In this document: one piece after another, positions 53,492 through 64,000 of the stretch
How positions within the stretch are numbered: the first letter of the stretch is position 1
Layout of the letters: the number at the start of each line of letters is the position of its first letter
Source: Mycobacterium sp.
GTDB taxonomy: Bacteria; Actinomycetota; Actinomycetes; Mycobacteriales; Mycobacteriaceae
DNA: 64,000 bases
Assembly (NCBI GenBank): GCA_016197405.1
Contig: JACPVR010000001.1
Coordinates: 248,001-312,000 of the forward strand
Direction of reading: 5' to 3'
The notes under the pieces: model-generated
The model's input: the letters and a program-made list of their open reading frames with translations, nothing else
Told to the model about the DNA's origin: nothing
The model's database searches: none
Position numbers and translations under genes: made by a program

Positions 53492-55146
53492 GCCCGAAAA
53501 TCGGTGAGATCCTGGCCAAGCAGGGTGACGCGATGGATTCGCGGTACCACCCGTCGGCTGCCGTACGGCGCGGGATCCTCAACAAGGTGTTCCCGACGCA
53601 CTGGTCGTTCCTGCTCGGCGAGATCGCGCTGTACAGCTTTCTCGTCCTGCTGATCACCGGTGTGTGGCTGACGCTGTTCTTCGATCCGTCGATGGCCGAG
53701 GTCACCTACAACGGCGTCTACCAGCCGCTGCGCGGTATCGAGATGTCGAAGGCCTACGAGTCCGCCCTCAACATCTCCTTCGAGGTGCGCGGCGGGTTGT
53801 TCGTCCGCCAGATCCACCACTGGGCCGCACTGCTCTTCGCCGCGTCGATCATGGTGCACCTGGCACGCATCTTCTTCACCGGCGCGTTCCGCCGGCCGCG
53901 CGAGGCCAACTGGCTGATCGGCTCCCTGCTGCTCATCCTGGCGATGTTCGAAGGCTTCTTCGGCTACTCGCTGCCCGACGACCTGCTCTCCGGCACCGGC
54001 CTGCGCGCCGCGCTCTCGGGTATCACGATGGGCATCCCGGTCGTCGGCACCTGGATGCACTGGGCGCTGTTCGGCGGCGACTTCCCGGGCACCATCATCA
54101 TTCCGCGCCTCTACGCCCTGCACATCCTGTTGATCCCGGGCATCATGCTGGCCCTCATCGGGGCGCACATGGCACTGGTGTGGTTCCAGAAGCACACCCA
54201 GTTCCCCGGACCCGGACGCACCGAGAAGAACGTCGTCGGCGTCCGCGTCATGCCGGTGTTCGCCGTCAAGTCCGGCGCGTTCTTCGCCATGACGGTCGGC
54301 ATCCTGGGCCTGATGGGCGGTCTGCTGCAGATCAACCCGATCTGGGAGCTGGGGCCCTACAAGCCTTCGCAGATCTCGGCCGGTTCGCAGCCCGACTTCT
54401 ACATGATGTGGACCGACGGCCTGATCCGCATCTGGCCCGCCTGGGAGTTCTACATCGGCAACTACACCATTCCGCAGCCGGTGTGGATCGCACTGCTGAT
54501 GGGCCTGGTCCTGGGACTGCTGACGGTATATCCGTTCCTGGAGAAGAAGTTCACCGGCGACAACGCTCACCACAACCTGTTGCAGCGCCCGCGTGACGCT
54601 CCGGTCCGGACGGCGATCGGCTCGATGGCGATCGCGTTCTACATCCTGCTGACGTTCGCCTGCATGAACGACATCATCGCGCTGAAGTTCCACATCTCGC
54701 TGAACGCGACGACGTGGATCGCCCGCATCGGCATGGTGATCCTGCCGCCGATCGTGTACTTCATCGCCTACCGGTGGGCCGTCGGCCTGCAGCGGTCGGA
54801 CCGCGATGTGCTCGAGCACGGTATCGAGACGGGCATCATCAAGCGGCTGCCGCACGGTGCCTACATCGAACTGCACCAGCCGATCGGCCCGGTCGACGAC
54901 CATGGCCACCCGATCCTGCTGGAGTACCAGGGTGCGGCACTGCCGAAGAAGATGAACAAGCTCGGTTCCGCGGGCTCCCCCGGTTCGGGCAGCTTCCTGT
55001 TCGCCGATCCCGAGTCCGAGGACCGCGCGCTCAACGAGGCGGCACACGCCTCCGAGCGACGGGCCCTGACGGCACTCAAGGAGTACCAGGATGCCGAGAA
55101 CTCGAACGGCTCCAACGGATCCAATGGCTCCAACGGGCATCACTGA
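53488..55146 (+). CDS. qcrB: Menaquinol-cytochrome c reductase cytochrome b subunit QcrB
   Basis: Dihaem cytochrome b of 552 residues, site of menaquinol oxidation and the target of imidazopyridine drugs in mycobacteria. Haem-binding His pairs lie in [22 protein letters not shown] and in the [22 protein letters not shown] helix. The Qo-site region is [10 protein letters not shown] and the PEWY-equivalent region is near [12 protein letters not shown] soluble C-terminal tail ends in Asn/Gly/Ser repeats ([12 protein letters not shown]). A terminator follows within 14 bp. Confidence 0.98.
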   Translation: MSPKIGEILAKQGDAMDSRYHPSAAVRRGILNKVFPTHWSFLLGEIALYSFLVLLITGVWLTLFFDPSMAEVTYNGVYQPLRGIEMSKAYESALNISFEVRGGLFVRQIHHWAALLFAASIMVHLARIFFTGAFRRPREANWLIGSLLLILAMFEGFFGYSLPDDLLSGTGLRAALSGITMGIPVVGTWMHWALFGGDFPGTIIIPRLYALHILLIPGIMLALIGAHMALVWFQKHTQFPGPGRTEKNVVGVRVMPVFAVKSGAFFAMTVGILGLMGGLLQINPIWELGPYKPSQISAGSQPDFYMMWTDGLIRIWPAWEFYIGNYTIPQPVWIALLMGLVLGLLTVYPFLEKKFTGDNAHHNLLQRPRDAPVRTAIGSMAIAFYILLTFACMNDIIALKFHISLNATTWIARIGMVILPPIVYFIAYRWAVGLQRSDRDVLEHGIETGIIKRLPHGAYIELHQPIGPVDDHGHPILLEYQGAALPKKMNKLGSAGSPGSGSFLFADPESEDRALNEAAHASERRALTALKEYQDAENSNGSNGSNGSNGHH

Positions 55147-55159
55147 GAACTGATCGATC

Positions 55160-55203
55160 AAGCAGGGGCACCGGGGATTTCCCGGTGCCCCTGCTTGTTT
55201 GTC
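55160..55203 (+). terminator. Intrinsic terminator after qcrB
   Basis: AAGCAGGGGCACCGGG (55,160-55,175) and CCCGGTGCCCCTGCTT (55,181-55,196) form a perfect 16-bp stem with loop GATTT, followed by GTTTGTC. It lies 14 bp past the qcrB stop and ends the ctaE-qcrCAB operon. The remaining 157 bp to the convergent gene hold nothing I recognise. Confidence 0.9.
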
Positions 55204-55360
55204 TGACGGGTTTGGCGGGATGGTCGATACGCCGGCCATGACCCGGTTTGTGGTGCTCTGCTGAGCTCGGTGACGGCACGCCAGGACTGCGGCGGGGCGA
55301 CCTACTGGGGGTACTGGGCGCGGGCGGCTACGCCGGAGAAGCGACCCACCGGGTATGGGC

Positions 55361-55999
55361 TCAGCTGGAGGCGGCCGACAGCGCGGCCCGAAGCTGGCGC
55401 AGCGCCAGCACCGGGATCACCGTCATTCCCAGCGTGATGACGCCGGCAAGGCCGTAGAGCGCCCACGACGCACCGTCGGATTCCACCGCCATGAGATAGG
55501 TGGCGATCGCGACGGCCAGCAGGGCGCCGCCCACCGCGGTGAAAACCCCGAAACCGCAGCGCAGCCACAACCGGTCCAGCAGCTCGGGAGGCAGCACCGG
55601 CACCGGCGCCAGGCCGGCGGCCTGACGCGCCGAAGCACGGGCACTACGGCTGGCCGCGCGTTGCGCCGCCAGCGGTGTGGCCGCTCGGGCGACCGGCCCG
55701 TGCGGGGAATTGCTCAGCTCGGTACGCCGGGCCCGCAACAGCAGGGGCACCGCGCCGGCGATCACCAGCGCCGAGACCGCGATGACGGCATAGAGCAGCC
55801 ACGGTGTCTTCGAACCGTCCGGTTCGACGGTGGGTTGGTGACCGCTGCCGAGATGGACCAGTGCCACGGTGGCGGCCACCCCGGCCCCGATGGCCAGCAA
55901 CCACACCACCGCGCACGCGATCCACAGGATCCGATCCAGGGCTGCCGGTTCGAACCGGCCCAGCGGCGTCGTACCCGATACCTCGTTGGCCACTGTCAT
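55361..55999 (-). CDS. Membrane protein DUF2561 (Rv2197c-like)
   Basis: A 212-residue protein with four TM helices (about 24-48, 69-90, 145-166 and 174-196) and an Ala/Arg/Ser-rich cytoplasmic loop in the middle. The function is unknown. The gene is conserved at this site, directly after mmpS3 (the stop and start codons share one base, TGATG) and beside the respiratory genes, so an accessory role in respiration or mycolate transport is possible but unproven. Confidence 0.85.
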   Translation of the reverse strand: MTVANEVSGTTPLGRFEPAALDRILWIACAVVWLLAIGAGVAATVALVHLGSGHQPTVEPDGSKTPWLLYAVIAVSALVIAGAVPLLLRARRTELSNSPHGPVARAATPLAAQRAASRSARASARQAAGLAPVPVLPPELLDRLWLRCGFGVFTAVGGALLAVAIATYLMAVESDGASWALYGLAGVITLGMTVIPVLALRQLRAALSAASS

Positions 56000-56871
56000 C
56001 AGCAGCTGGTCTGGGCTGAGTTGCTGGTGTTCGACGACAACACGGTGCCGTCACTGGTGGTGATCGAACAATTCAGTTTGCTCACCAAGAACAGGCTGGA
56101 TGCTTGCACCGAGCCGACCTCCGACTGCGATATCGGTGTCACGGTTAGTGACCACGGGATGTAGACGTTGCGCTGGGTGCGCTGACGTCCGGATGCGTCA
56201 ATGTAGGTCACCGAGATGATGTCACCGGGCGCCTTGCTGCCGGTGATCGAATAGGTGACCTGGCGCGGCCCCGCAGGCGTCGTCGACGTCGGGGGCGGCG
56301 GGGGCGGTGTCGTCGTCGTCACCGGCGGCGGAGGCGGTTCCTCGGTGGTGGGCGGCGGAGGAGGCGGCGGCGGCTCCGGCGTCTGCGTCACCGTCTCGGT
56401 CGGCGGCGGCGGCGGAGGCGGTTCCTCAGTGGTGGGCGGCGGCGGAGGCGGCGGGGGCGGCTCGGTGGTGGTGATCTCGTCCTGCACCGGCGGAGTCGAG
56501 GTGGTGCTGGGCGCCGGTGTGGCCAGATTGTTGGTGTCGGTCTTGGTGACCAGCAGGGCCACCGAGACCACCAGGGCGATCGCGGCGATGATCGCTGTCA
56601 CGCCCACCACCCACGGCCAGCGCGGCGGGCGCGGATCGTCGGTCAGCTCCCCTGCCGGCTCGTAGTTGTCGTAGTCGTACAGATTGCTGTCGGCCGGAAC
56701 GTAGGGTGCGCTGGTGATCTGCTCCGACTCCGGAGCCGAGTAGGCCTGCGACGGAAAATCGTTGCTCGCCGCGAACTTGTCGTCGATGTTGTCCGGGGAC
56801 GGTCCGTCCGGCACAGGTTCTCCGCCCGTGCCTGAACCGGGTTCTGACCCGGGGGGATTCGGCCCGCTCAT
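55999..56871 (-). CDS. mmpS3: MmpS3-type membrane protein with Pro/Thr repeat linker
   Basis: MmpS family member of 290 residues. A disordered, acidic N-terminus (about 1-82) precedes one TM helix ([23 protein letters not shown], about 85-107; shown whole in two overlapping parts, [14 protein letters not shown] and [10 protein letters not shown]). A Pro/Thr/Glu-rich linker (about 118-200) follows, with repeated [11 protein letters not shown] units. The C-terminal MmpS domain (about 205-290) includes [24 protein letters not shown] (split here after SKAPGD). MmpS3 is essential in M. tuberculosis and reported to work in envelope assembly. No mmpL partner is adjacent. Confidence 0.9.
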   Translation of the reverse strand: MSGPNPPGSEPGSGTGGEPVPDGPSPDNIDDKFAASNDFPSQAYSAPESEQITSAPYVPADSNLYDYDNYEPAGELTDDPRPPRWPWVVGVTAIIAAIALVVSVALLVTKTDTNNLATPAPSTTSTPPVQDEITTTEPPPPPPPPPTTEEPPPPPPPTETVTQTPEPPPPPPPPTTEEPPPPPVTTTTPPPPPPTSTTPAGPRQVTYSITGSKAPGDIISVTYIDASGRQRTQRNVYIPWSLTVTPISQSEVGSVQASSLFLVSKLNCSITTSDGTVLSSNTSNSAQTSC

Positions 56872-57025
56872 CTCTGCCTGTCCTTATCCGCTCTGTCACC
56901 GTGTTGTCGATGACAAGTGCCAGGCAACATTACCGAATCGACAGGGCGCAACCGGGGACCGGCGAACCGTGGCGCACGAACTTGCGCCAGATTCGTGACA
57001 TTTCCCCGCGAGTGCTGCGGTGAAC

Positions 57026-57445
57026 TCAGTGCTTCTCAGGCCCGAGGTAGTACTCGAACACCAGACCGGACACCGAGCTCAGGATGAAGACCACGCCGGC
57101 GACGATCAGCCACGGCAGCCACAGCGCCATGCCGACCGCGGTGACCGAGCCGGACAGCGCGATCAGCACCGGCCACCAGCTGTGCGGGCTGAAGAAGCCC
57201 AATTCGCCCGCGCCGTCGCTGATCTCGGCGTCTTCGTAGTCTTCCGGGCGGGTGTCCAACCGTCGCGCGACGAACCGGAAGAAGGTTCCGGTGATCAGGC
57301 ACAGGCCCGCGGTCAGCGCGAGCGCCACGGTGCCGGCCCACTCGATGCCGCCGTACTGGAACAGTCCGGTCAGGGTGCCGTAGCCGACCGCGCACAGTGC
57401 GACGAACGCGGTGAGGATCTCGAACAGTCTGGCTTCGATATGCAT
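57026..57445 (-). CDS. ctaF: Cytochrome c oxidase subunit IV CtaF
   Basis: Actinobacterial subunit IV of the aa3 oxidase, 139 residues with four TM helices (about 8-27, 34-52, 88-103 and 107-128). The loop [32 protein letters not shown] (shown in part: [17 protein letters not shown] and FFSPHSWWP) is characteristic. It follows ctaC after 11 bp and is probably co-transcribed with it. The 154 bp between ctaF and mmpS3 hold no clear signal. Confidence 0.95.
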   Translation of the reverse strand: MHIEARLFEILTAFVALCAVGYGTLTGLFQYGGIEWAGTVALALTAGLCLITGTFFRFVARRLDTRPEDYEDAEISDGAGELGFFSPHSWWPVLIALSGSVTAVGMALWLPWLIVAGVVFILSSVSGLVFEYYLGPEKH

Positions 57446-57456
57446 GTGAGGACCGC

Positions 57457-58512
57457 CTAGTTCCTGGTCGCCGGCGCCTGGTCGCCGCGGCGCGTTTCGA
57501 AGGGCCGCGTGGTGGTGGCGACCGGTGACTGGTTGATCGCCTGCAGCGCTTCAGCATTGGTCTTGCCGGCGATGCGCTGCTGCAGATACGCCTTGAAGTC
57601 GTTGGGTTCGACCACCCGGACCTCGAAGTTCATCATCGAGTGATAGGTGCCGCACATCTCCGCGCACCGGCCGACGAACGCACCGGTCTTGGTGATCTCG
57701 CTGACCTGGAAGATGTTGTCGGAGTGGTTGGCCTGCGGGTCGGGCATGACGTCGCGCTTGAACAGGAACTCCGGCACCCAGAACGAGTGGATCACGTCGG
57801 CCGAGGCGATCTGGAATTCGATGCGCTTACCGGCGGGCAGCACCAGGACCGGGATCTCGGTGCTGGAACCCAGCGTCTCGACCTTGTCGTAGTTGAGGTA
57901 CGTGCGGTCTTCGGGGTTCAGGCCGCGGATCGCGCCGACGACCTCGTTGCCGTGCTCGTCGACACCCTCGGGCTTGGACGCCTGCGCGGCCTTGCGCTCG
58001 GGGTCGGCACCGTCGTAGTCGAAGGTTCCGTCGCCGAAGTCGATCTTCTGGTACCCGAACTTCCAGTTCCACTGGAAGGCGGTGACGTCGATGACGACCT
58101 CGGGGTTCTGGTCCTTGTGCAGCATCTTCTCCTGCACCACGACGGTGAAGTAGAACAGCACCGAGATGATCAGGAACGGGATGACCGTCAGCGCCAGCTC
58201 CAGCGGCATGTTGTAGCCGAACTGGCGGGGCAGCTCTTTGTCACCGGACTTCTTGCGGTGGAACGCCGCGGTCCAGAACATCAGGCCCCACACGATGATG
58301 CCGATGACGAACGCCGCGATGATCGAGTAGATCCACAGGTCGTAGTTGGCGTGCGCTTCCGGGGTGATGCCCTTCGGCCAGCCCAGGCCCACGACGTCCT
58401 GCCATGAGCAGCCGCTGAGCGTCACCGCCAGGGCGGTGATGGTGAGTGCCAGACCGACCCTCCGGTACCGGCGCGAACGGCTTCGAGAAACCGCCAACCC
58501 GCGGGTCTTCAC
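57457..58512 (-). CDS. ctaC: Cytochrome c oxidase subunit II CtaC (lipoprotein)
   Basis: Subunit II, carrying the CuA centre that receives electrons from QcrC. The signal peptide ends in lipobox LSGC (Cys34). Two TM helices (about 60-82 and 106-128) precede the cupredoxin domain with [12 protein letters not shown] as CuA ligands and [10 protein letters not shown] as the aromatic electron-entry region. The GTG at 58,512 is set by AGGAGG upstream; ATG at 58,548 is an unlikely alternative. Length 351. Confidence 0.97.
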   Translation of the reverse strand: MKTRGLAVSRSRSRRYRRVGLALTITALAVTLSGCSWQDVVGLGWPKGITPEAHANYDLWIYSIIAAFVIGIIVWGLMFWTAAFHRKKSGDKELPRQFGYNMPLELALTVIPFLIISVLFYFTVVVQEKMLHKDQNPEVVIDVTAFQWNWKFGYQKIDFGDGTFDYDGADPERKAAQASKPEGVDEHGNEVVGAIRGLNPEDRTYLNYDKVETLGSSTEIPVLVLPAGKRIEFQIASADVIHSFWVPEFLFKRDVMPDPQANHSDNIFQVSEITKTGAFVGRCAEMCGTYHSMMNFEVRVVEPNDFKAYLQQRIAGKTNAEALQAINQSPVATTTRPFETRRGDQAPATRN

Positions 58513-58576
58513 GTTGGCACCCTCCTGTGTCAGATCCGCTGCATTCATCGCCGACGGGGTCGTCGCGAATCGAATA

Positions 58577-58589
58577 CTACGCAGCGTAG
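58577..58589. promoter_or_regulatory. 13-bp palindrome in the ctaC/asnB divergent region
   Basis: CTACGC-A-GCGTAG lies 64 bp upstream of the ctaC start and 104 bp upstream of asnB. On the minus strand it overlaps a -10-like TAGTAT (58,574-58,579). A second dyad (GGCAGG, nine bases, CCTGCC) lies at 58,602-58,622. The first could be an operator for ctaC; no regulator is known to me for this sequence. Confidence 0.3.
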
Positions 58590-58692
58590 ACCACGCCCAC
58601 CCGGCAGGCTCGACACACCTGCCGAATCCTTTTGGCGTGCCTGCTGACCACTGGTTCGGCGGTACGTGCCGGGTGCGGCATACTGGCTCCCG

Positions 58693-60620
58693 ATGTGCGG
58701 ACTGCTTGCCCTGGTGTGTGACCCGGAACGGTCCGTCACCGATGCGCTCGACGACGCGGTGGCCGGCGCGTCGCACCTGATGCGTCATCGCGGTCCCGAC
58801 GAGCCGGGGACCTGGTCGGACGAGCGTGTCGTGCTCGGATTCAACCGGCTCTCGATCATCGACATCGCCCATTCGCATCAACCGCTGCGCTGGGGTCCCG
58901 CCGACCAGCCGGACCGTTACGTGCTGGTCTTCAACGGCGAGATCTACAACTACCTGGAATTACGGGCCGAGCTGGCCGAACAGCACGGTGCGGTGTTCGC
59001 CACCGAGGGTGACGGTGAGGCCATCGTCGCGGCTTACCACCACTGGGGGCCGGACGCACTGCCGCGGCTGCGTGGCATGTTCGCCTTCGCGTTGTGGGAC
59101 ACCGTCACCGGCGAGCTGTTCTGCGCGCGCGACCCGTTCGGCATCAAACCGCTCTTCATGGCCACCGGAGCCGGTGGAACCGTGGTGGGCAGCGAGAAGA
59201 AATGCCTGCTCGACCTGGCCGGCGAACTCGGTGTGGACCTGGAGATCGATCGCCGCGCGGTGCAGCACTACACGGTGTTGCAGTACGTGCCCGAGCCCGA
59301 GACGCTGCAGCGCGGCGTGCGACGCCTGGAATCGGGCAGCTATGCGCGGATCCGGCCCGGCCAGGAGCCCAAGATCACCCGCTATTTCCACCCGCGGTTC
59401 AACGCCGTGCCGTTCACACCCGGATCCGAGCAGGCACGCTACGACGAGATCACCGCCGTCCTGGAGGACTCGGTGGCCAAGCACATGCGCGCCGACGTCA
59501 CCGTCGGTGCGTTCCTGTCCGGTGGTATCGATTCGACGGCCATCGCGGCGCTGGCGATCCGGCACAACCCGCGGCTGATCACCTTCACCACCGGTTTCGA
59601 GCGCGAAGGCTTCTCCGAGGTCGACGTGGCCGTGGCGTCTGCCGAGGCGATCGGTGCCCGGCATGTCGCCAAGGTGGTCAGTCAGGCCGAATTCGTCGAG
59701 GCGCTGCCCGAAATCGTGTGGTACCTCGACGAGCCGGTCGCCGACCCGGCACTGGTGCCGCTGTTCTTCATCGCCCGGGAGGCCCGCAAACACGTCAAGG
59801 TGGTGCTCTCCGGTGAGGGTGCCGACGAGTTGTTCGGCGGATACACGATCTACCGGGAACCGTTGTCGCTCAAAGGTTTCGATTATCTGCCCGGTCCGCT
59901 GCGACGATCGCTGGGCAAGGCCTCGCGGCCGCTGCCGGAGGGGATGCGCGGCAAGAGCCTGCTGCACCGCGGTTCGCTGACCCTGCAGCAGCGCTACTAC
60001 GGCAACGCCCGCAGCTTCTCCGACGAGCAGTTGCGTGCCGTGCTGCCCGGCTTCCGCGACGACTGGACGCACACCGACGTCACCGCCGGGCTCTACGCCG
60101 AATCCGACGGCTGGGACCCGGTGGCGCGCATGCAGCACATCGACCTGTTCACCTGGTTGCGCGGCGACATCCTGGTCAAGGCCGACAAGATGACGATGGC
60201 CAACTCACTGGAACTGCGGGTGCCGTTTCTGGATCCCGAGGTTTTCGCCGTCGCGTCCCGGTTGCCGGTCCAGGCCAAGATCACCCGGACGACGACGAAA
60301 TACGCGCTGCGGCGAGCACTGGAACCGATCGTGCCCGCCCACGTGTTGCACCGCGCCAAACTCGGCTTCCCGGTGCCCATCCGGCACTGGCTGCGATCCG
60401 GTGAGCTGCTGGACTGGGCCGAGACGATGATCGCGCAGTCGCAGACCGACCAGTACGTCGACCGCGCCGGCGTGCGCCGGATGCTCGAAGAACATCGCAC
60501 CGGTGCCAGTGATCACAGCCGACGGTTGTGGACGGTGCTGATCTTCATGCTGTGGCACGCGATCTTCGTCGAGGAGTCGATCGTGCCGCAGATCAGCGAG
60601 CCGACCTACCCCGTCGAGCT

Positions 60621-60624
<4 letters not shown>
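58693..60624 (+). CDS. asnB: Glutamine-dependent asparagine synthetase AsnB
   Basis: Converts aspartate to asparagine (or amidates a related substrate) using glutamine and ATP. The N-terminal amidotransferase domain starts MCGLLALV with nucleophile Cys2 and contains RHRGPDEPG and [12 protein letters not shown]. The synthetase domain has the PPi loop [25 protein letters not shown] and [19 protein letters not shown]. Length 643. The start is fixed by the catalytic Cys2; there is no ribosome binding site and a CATACT element 15 bp upstream, so it may be leaderless. In M. smegmatis the equivalent enzyme is linked to mDAP amidation and drug resistance. Confidence 0.95.
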
Positions 60625-61656
<1,032 letters not shown>

Positions 61657-61812
61657 CTATCGGAGCCTACCCAACCCCGCGGCCCCGCAACCCCACGCCC
61701 GCGTGCGATAACCTGCCTAGCAGAGCCGCGACAGTGCCCTCGCGACCATCTGGGTGTCACCGGCTGATCTGCGCAAATTCCGACCGCAACGCACGCAAGC
61801 ACCGGGAGAAGC

Positions 61813-62424
61813 ATGGCCGGCCCCTTCCAGCCGCACCAGGGAAATGACCCGATGGCCGGTCCCCCGCTGCCGTATCCGCAGCAGTACCCGTCGGGCCCGT
61901 CCTACCCCGGCGCCCTGCCGCCACCGATCCCGTATCCGCGTCGGCGGACCGGCCGCATCATCGCCGGCGCCCTGGTCGCGCTGGCATTGGTGGCGGGCAT
62001 CGTCGTGGCGATCGTCTTTTCGGCGCGCGACGGCGACTCCGGGGAATCGGCGGTACTGACGCCGGCAACGGTGCAGAACGCGATTCAGGGGTATCTGGAC
62101 GCGCTGCAGCGCGGCGACGTCGAGACCATCTCCCGAAACGCACTGTGCGGGCTCTACGAAGGGGTCCGGGACCGGCGCACCGACGACGCGCTGGCCCGGT
62201 TGTCCAGCGACGCGTTTCGCAAGCAGTTCTCGGCGGCCAAGGTGACCTCGGTGGACACCATCGTGTTCGCGTCAGCCAACAGCGCCCAGGTGCTCTTCAC
62301 CATGCAGGTCGAACCGGCCGACGGTAGCCGCGGAGACGAGCGTCAGGCCGTCGCGCAGGTTCTCACCCACGACAATCAGGTTCTGGTCTGCTCCTACGTA
62401 CAGCGCACCGCCGGCACCTTCTAG
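61813..62424 (+). CDS. Proline-rich membrane-anchored protein (Rv2203-like)
   Basis: A 203-residue protein with a Pro/Gly/Tyr-rich cytoplasmic N-terminus (about 1-44), one TM helix (IIAGALVALALVAGIVVAIVF, about 49-69) and an extracytoplasmic domain. That domain (TVQNAIQGYLDALQRGDVETISRNALCGLY, shown here to LCGLY) resembles the NTF2/SnoaL-like DUF4878-type lipoproteins common in actinobacteria. Cys residues near 118 and 195 could pair. Function unknown. The ATG at 61,813 follows GGGAGAAGC. Confidence 0.83.
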   Translation: MAGPFQPHQGNDPMAGPPLPYPQQYPSGPSYPGALPPPIPYPRRRTGRIIAGALVALALVAGIVVAIVFSARDGDSGESAVLTPATVQNAIQGYLDALQRGDVETISRNALCGLYEGVRDRRTDDALARLSSDAFRKQFSAAKVTSVDTIVFASANSAQVLFTMQVEPADGSRGDERQAVAQVLTHDNQVLVCSYVQRTAGTF

Positions 62425-62443
62425 GAAGAAGGAACCGGCGGTG
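62406..62443. terminator. Nested convergent terminator between the Rv2203-like and Fe-S carrier genes
   Basis: CACCGCCGG (62,406-62,414) and CCGGCGGTG (62,435-62,443) enclose a second stem, CCTTCT-AGGA-AGAAGG (62,417-62,432), which contains the TAG stop of the Rv2203-like gene. No T run follows. The position between convergent genes supports a bidirectional terminator. Confidence 0.6.
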
Positions 62444-62457
62444 GCTTACGAATCAAC

Positions 62458-62814
62458 TCAGTTGAACGAGTCGCCGCAGGCGCAGGAGCCCGTGGCGTTG
62501 GGGTTGTCGATCGTGAAGCCCTGCTTCTCGATGGTGTCGACGAAGTCGACGACAGCACCCTGTACGTAGGGGGCGCTCATCCGGTCGACCGTCAGCGTGA
62601 CGCCGCCGAACTCCGCGTGCAGGTCGCCGTCGAGCACCCGATCGTCGAAGAACAGGTTGTACCGCAGGCCCGCGCAGCCGCCCGGCTGGACGGCGATACG
62701 CAGCGACAAGTCATCCCGACCTTCCTGGTCGAGCAGCGATTTCGCCTTCGCGGCGGCGGCATCGGTCAGGTTCACGCCGTGAGTGGTAGTGACCGACTCG
62801 TCCTGAACAGTCAT
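62458..62814 (-). CDS. A-type iron-sulfur cluster carrier (HesB/IscA/ErpA family)
   Basis: Fe-S carrier of 118 residues with the three conserved cysteines: one in VQPGGCAGLRYNL and two in NATGSCACGDSFN at the C-terminus. The start at 62,814 (MTVQDESVTTTHGVNLTDAAAAK; first 12 residues MTVQDESVTTTH) has AAGGGAG upstream. It probably delivers clusters to apoproteins; the nearby respiratory complex contains a Rieske cluster, but no direct link is shown. Confidence 0.95.
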   Translation of the reverse strand: MTVQDESVTTTHGVNLTDAAAAKAKSLLDQEGRDDLSLRIAVQPGGCAGLRYNLFFDDRVLDGDLHAEFGGVTLTVDRMSAPYVQGAVVDFVDTIEKQGFTIDNPNATGSCACGDSFN

Positions 62815-62913
62815 TGCGTCTCCCTTAATGGCTTGTGTGGCGGGCAGCACCAGGTGCACCCACTTGCTCAACGGTACCTTGTTTTCCCGATATTCCCCGA
62901 AGTGTCGGCCCTG

Positions 62914-63993
62914 TCACCGGGCCGAAGTGTCAGACCACTCGGCGGCGGTTTGGCGCGCCAGGCCGGTCAGCTGATTGCCGGCGTCGTCGATGGCCAGCTG
63001 TACCGAACCCGCGTAGTCGGCGATCGCATGGGCCGCGCCGATCCCCGCCGTCGCCAGGGCGGCATCGTCGAGGGTGACCTGGCCGGCCAGCACCAGCACC
63101 GGGATACCGAGCGCCCGCGCGCCGCCGGCCAGCGCGCTGACCACCTTTCCGTGCAGCGACTGGTCGTCGAAGCGGCCTTCGCCGGTGATAATGAGCTGGG
63201 CTTCGGCGATATCGGCGGCCAGGGCGGTGTGCTCGGCGATGATCGCGGCCCCCGATTCGCGGCGCCCGCCCAGAGCCAGCAGTGCCGCGCCGATGCCACC
63301 GGCAGCCCCCGCGCCGGGTTCGGCACTCACGGCCCGGCCGGCTGCGGCATCCAGTTCCGCGGCCCACGCCGTGAGGCGTTCCTCCAGCAGTGCCACCGTA
63401 GGCGCGTCGGCACCCTTCTGCGGCCCGAACACCGCGGCCGCACCCCTGGGCCCGAGCAGCACATGCTCGACGTCGGAGGCCGCGATGAGTTCCACCCCGG
63501 CGAGCCGTTCGGTCGCGGCGGCCAGCCCGCCAAGCGCCTCGACGAGCCCGCGGCCGCCGTCGGTGCTGCAACTGCCACCCAGTCCGACGGCGATGCGCCG
63601 CGCCCCGGCCGCACAGGCGGCGTCGATGAGCTGGCCCACCCCGGCGCTGTGGGCGTTGACGGCGGTGTCCACGGTGGGTTTGCCGGGCAGCAGCGTCAAT
63701 CCGCAGGCTTGCGCGCATTCGATATAGGCAGTCGCGGTGGCTGTGTCGTAGACCCAGGTGGCCTCGACGCTGCGGACCCCGGGAGCGTCCAGCGGACCCG
63801 AGACCGTGCTGTGCCGGAGCTCACCGAGGCGGCTGGCCAGGACGTCGACGAAACCGGGGCCGCCGTCGGACTGCGGTGCCAGCTCCAGGTGATCCTGCGG
63901 ACGCGCGGTACCCCACCCCGCCGCGATCGCTTCGGCTGCCTGCACCGCGGTCAAGGTGTCGCCGAAACAGTCCGGGGCGATCAGCACCCGCAC
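62914..63993 (-). CDS. Glycerate kinase (GK I family, Rv2205c-like)
   Basis: Glycerate kinase of the GarK/GlxK type, phosphorylating glycerate. It starts [27 protein letters not shown] and has [51 protein letters not shown] and [20 protein letters not shown] (active-site region). The 359-residue length is normal. The GTG at 63,993 is seven bases from the window edge, so a slightly longer form cannot be excluded. Confidence 0.93.
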   Translation of the reverse strand: MRVLIAPDCFGDTLTAVQAAEAIAAGWGTARPQDHLELAPQSDGGPGFVDVLASRLGELRHSTVSGPLDAPGVRSVEATWVYDTATATAYIECAQACGLTLLPGKPTVDTAVNAHSAGVGQLIDAACAAGARRIAVGLGGSCSTDGGRGLVEALGGLAAATERLAGVELIAASDVEHVLLGPRGAAAVFGPQKGADAPTVALLEERLTAWAAELDAAAGRAVSAEPGAGAAGGIGAALLALGGRRESGAAIIAEHTALAADIAEAQLIITGEGRFDDQSLHGKVVSALAGGARALGIPVLVLAGQVTLDDAALATAGIGAAHAIADYAGSVQLAIDDAGNQLTGLARQTAAEWSDTSAR

Positions 63994-64000
63994 TGGCGCC

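Noticed and set aside
56255..56665. Gly/Val-rich open frame resembling a PE_PGRS-type repeat
   Set aside because: It is the antisense of the Pro/Thr-rich linker of mmpS3; CCG/GGC repetition explains the glycine runs.

Overview
The window is high-GC actinobacterial DNA, and its gene order identifies it as a mycobacterium. From about 6.8 kb to the right end it follows, gene by gene, the order I recall for M. tuberculosis Rv2144c to Rv2205c. The insertion sequences and extra genes that interrupt that stretch in M. tuberculosis are absent, which suggests an environmental or rapid-growing species (Mycolicibacterium-like). No tRNA, rRNA, CRISPR array, insertion sequence, phage or plasmid module was found.

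Region 1 (1-6.7 kb) is accessory. It holds a tricarboxylate-type solute-binding lipoprotein (cut by the left edge), a divergent CitA/DcuS-type sensor kinase with its response regulator, a cytochrome P450, a class I glutamine amidotransferase, and a convergent SRPBCC-epimerase (TIGR01777) fusion protein.

Region 2 (6.8-27.7 kb) is the division and cell wall (dcw) cluster, all on the minus strand. It is transcribed mraZ, rsmH, ftsL-like, ftsI/pbpB, murE, murF, mraY, murD, ftsW, murG, murC, ftsQ, ftsZ, pgeF, plpBP, sepF, yggT, wag31 and an Rv2144c-like membrane protein. Most junctions are 4-bp ATGA/GTGA overlaps. The set supplies UDP-MurNAc-pentapeptide synthesis, lipid I/II formation, the septal transglycosylase and transpeptidase, the Z-ring and its membrane anchor, and the polar growth scaffold. 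Three MraZ-type boxes at exact 10-bp spacing lie in front of mraZ.

Region 3 (28-47.7 kb) is an envelope and lipid region. It holds a DUF3040 protein, a GNAT enzyme, LppM, a prenyl diphosphate synthase, the mannosyltransferases MptA, MptC-like and PimB', PknL with its partner DNA-binding protein, AroG, RNase AS, an acyltransferase, an ArsA-like ATPase, two SRPBCC proteins, FadD15, a putative metalloprotease and an NlpC/P60 endopeptidase.

Region 4 (47.8-58.5 kb) starts with an exonuclease/UvrC-like gene broken by a one-base frameshift, then trpD. It continues with the respiratory bcc-aa3 genes in two convergent blocks: ctaE-qcrC-qcrA-qcrB on plus, and ctaC, ctaF, mmpS3 and an Rv2197c-like gene on minus. 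Region 5 (58.7-64 kb) holds asnB, adoK, an Rv2203-like membrane protein, an A-type Fe-S carrier and a glycerate kinase.

I see no undescribed multi-gene system. The strongest anomalies are the frameshift at about 48,003, an ArsA-like ATPase whose P-loop lies upstream of every canonical start codon (probable CTG start), a probable second CTG start at idsA2, a 22-bp inverted repeat between pknL and aroG, and a second, inverted cluster of MraZ-box-like repeats upstream of mraZ.
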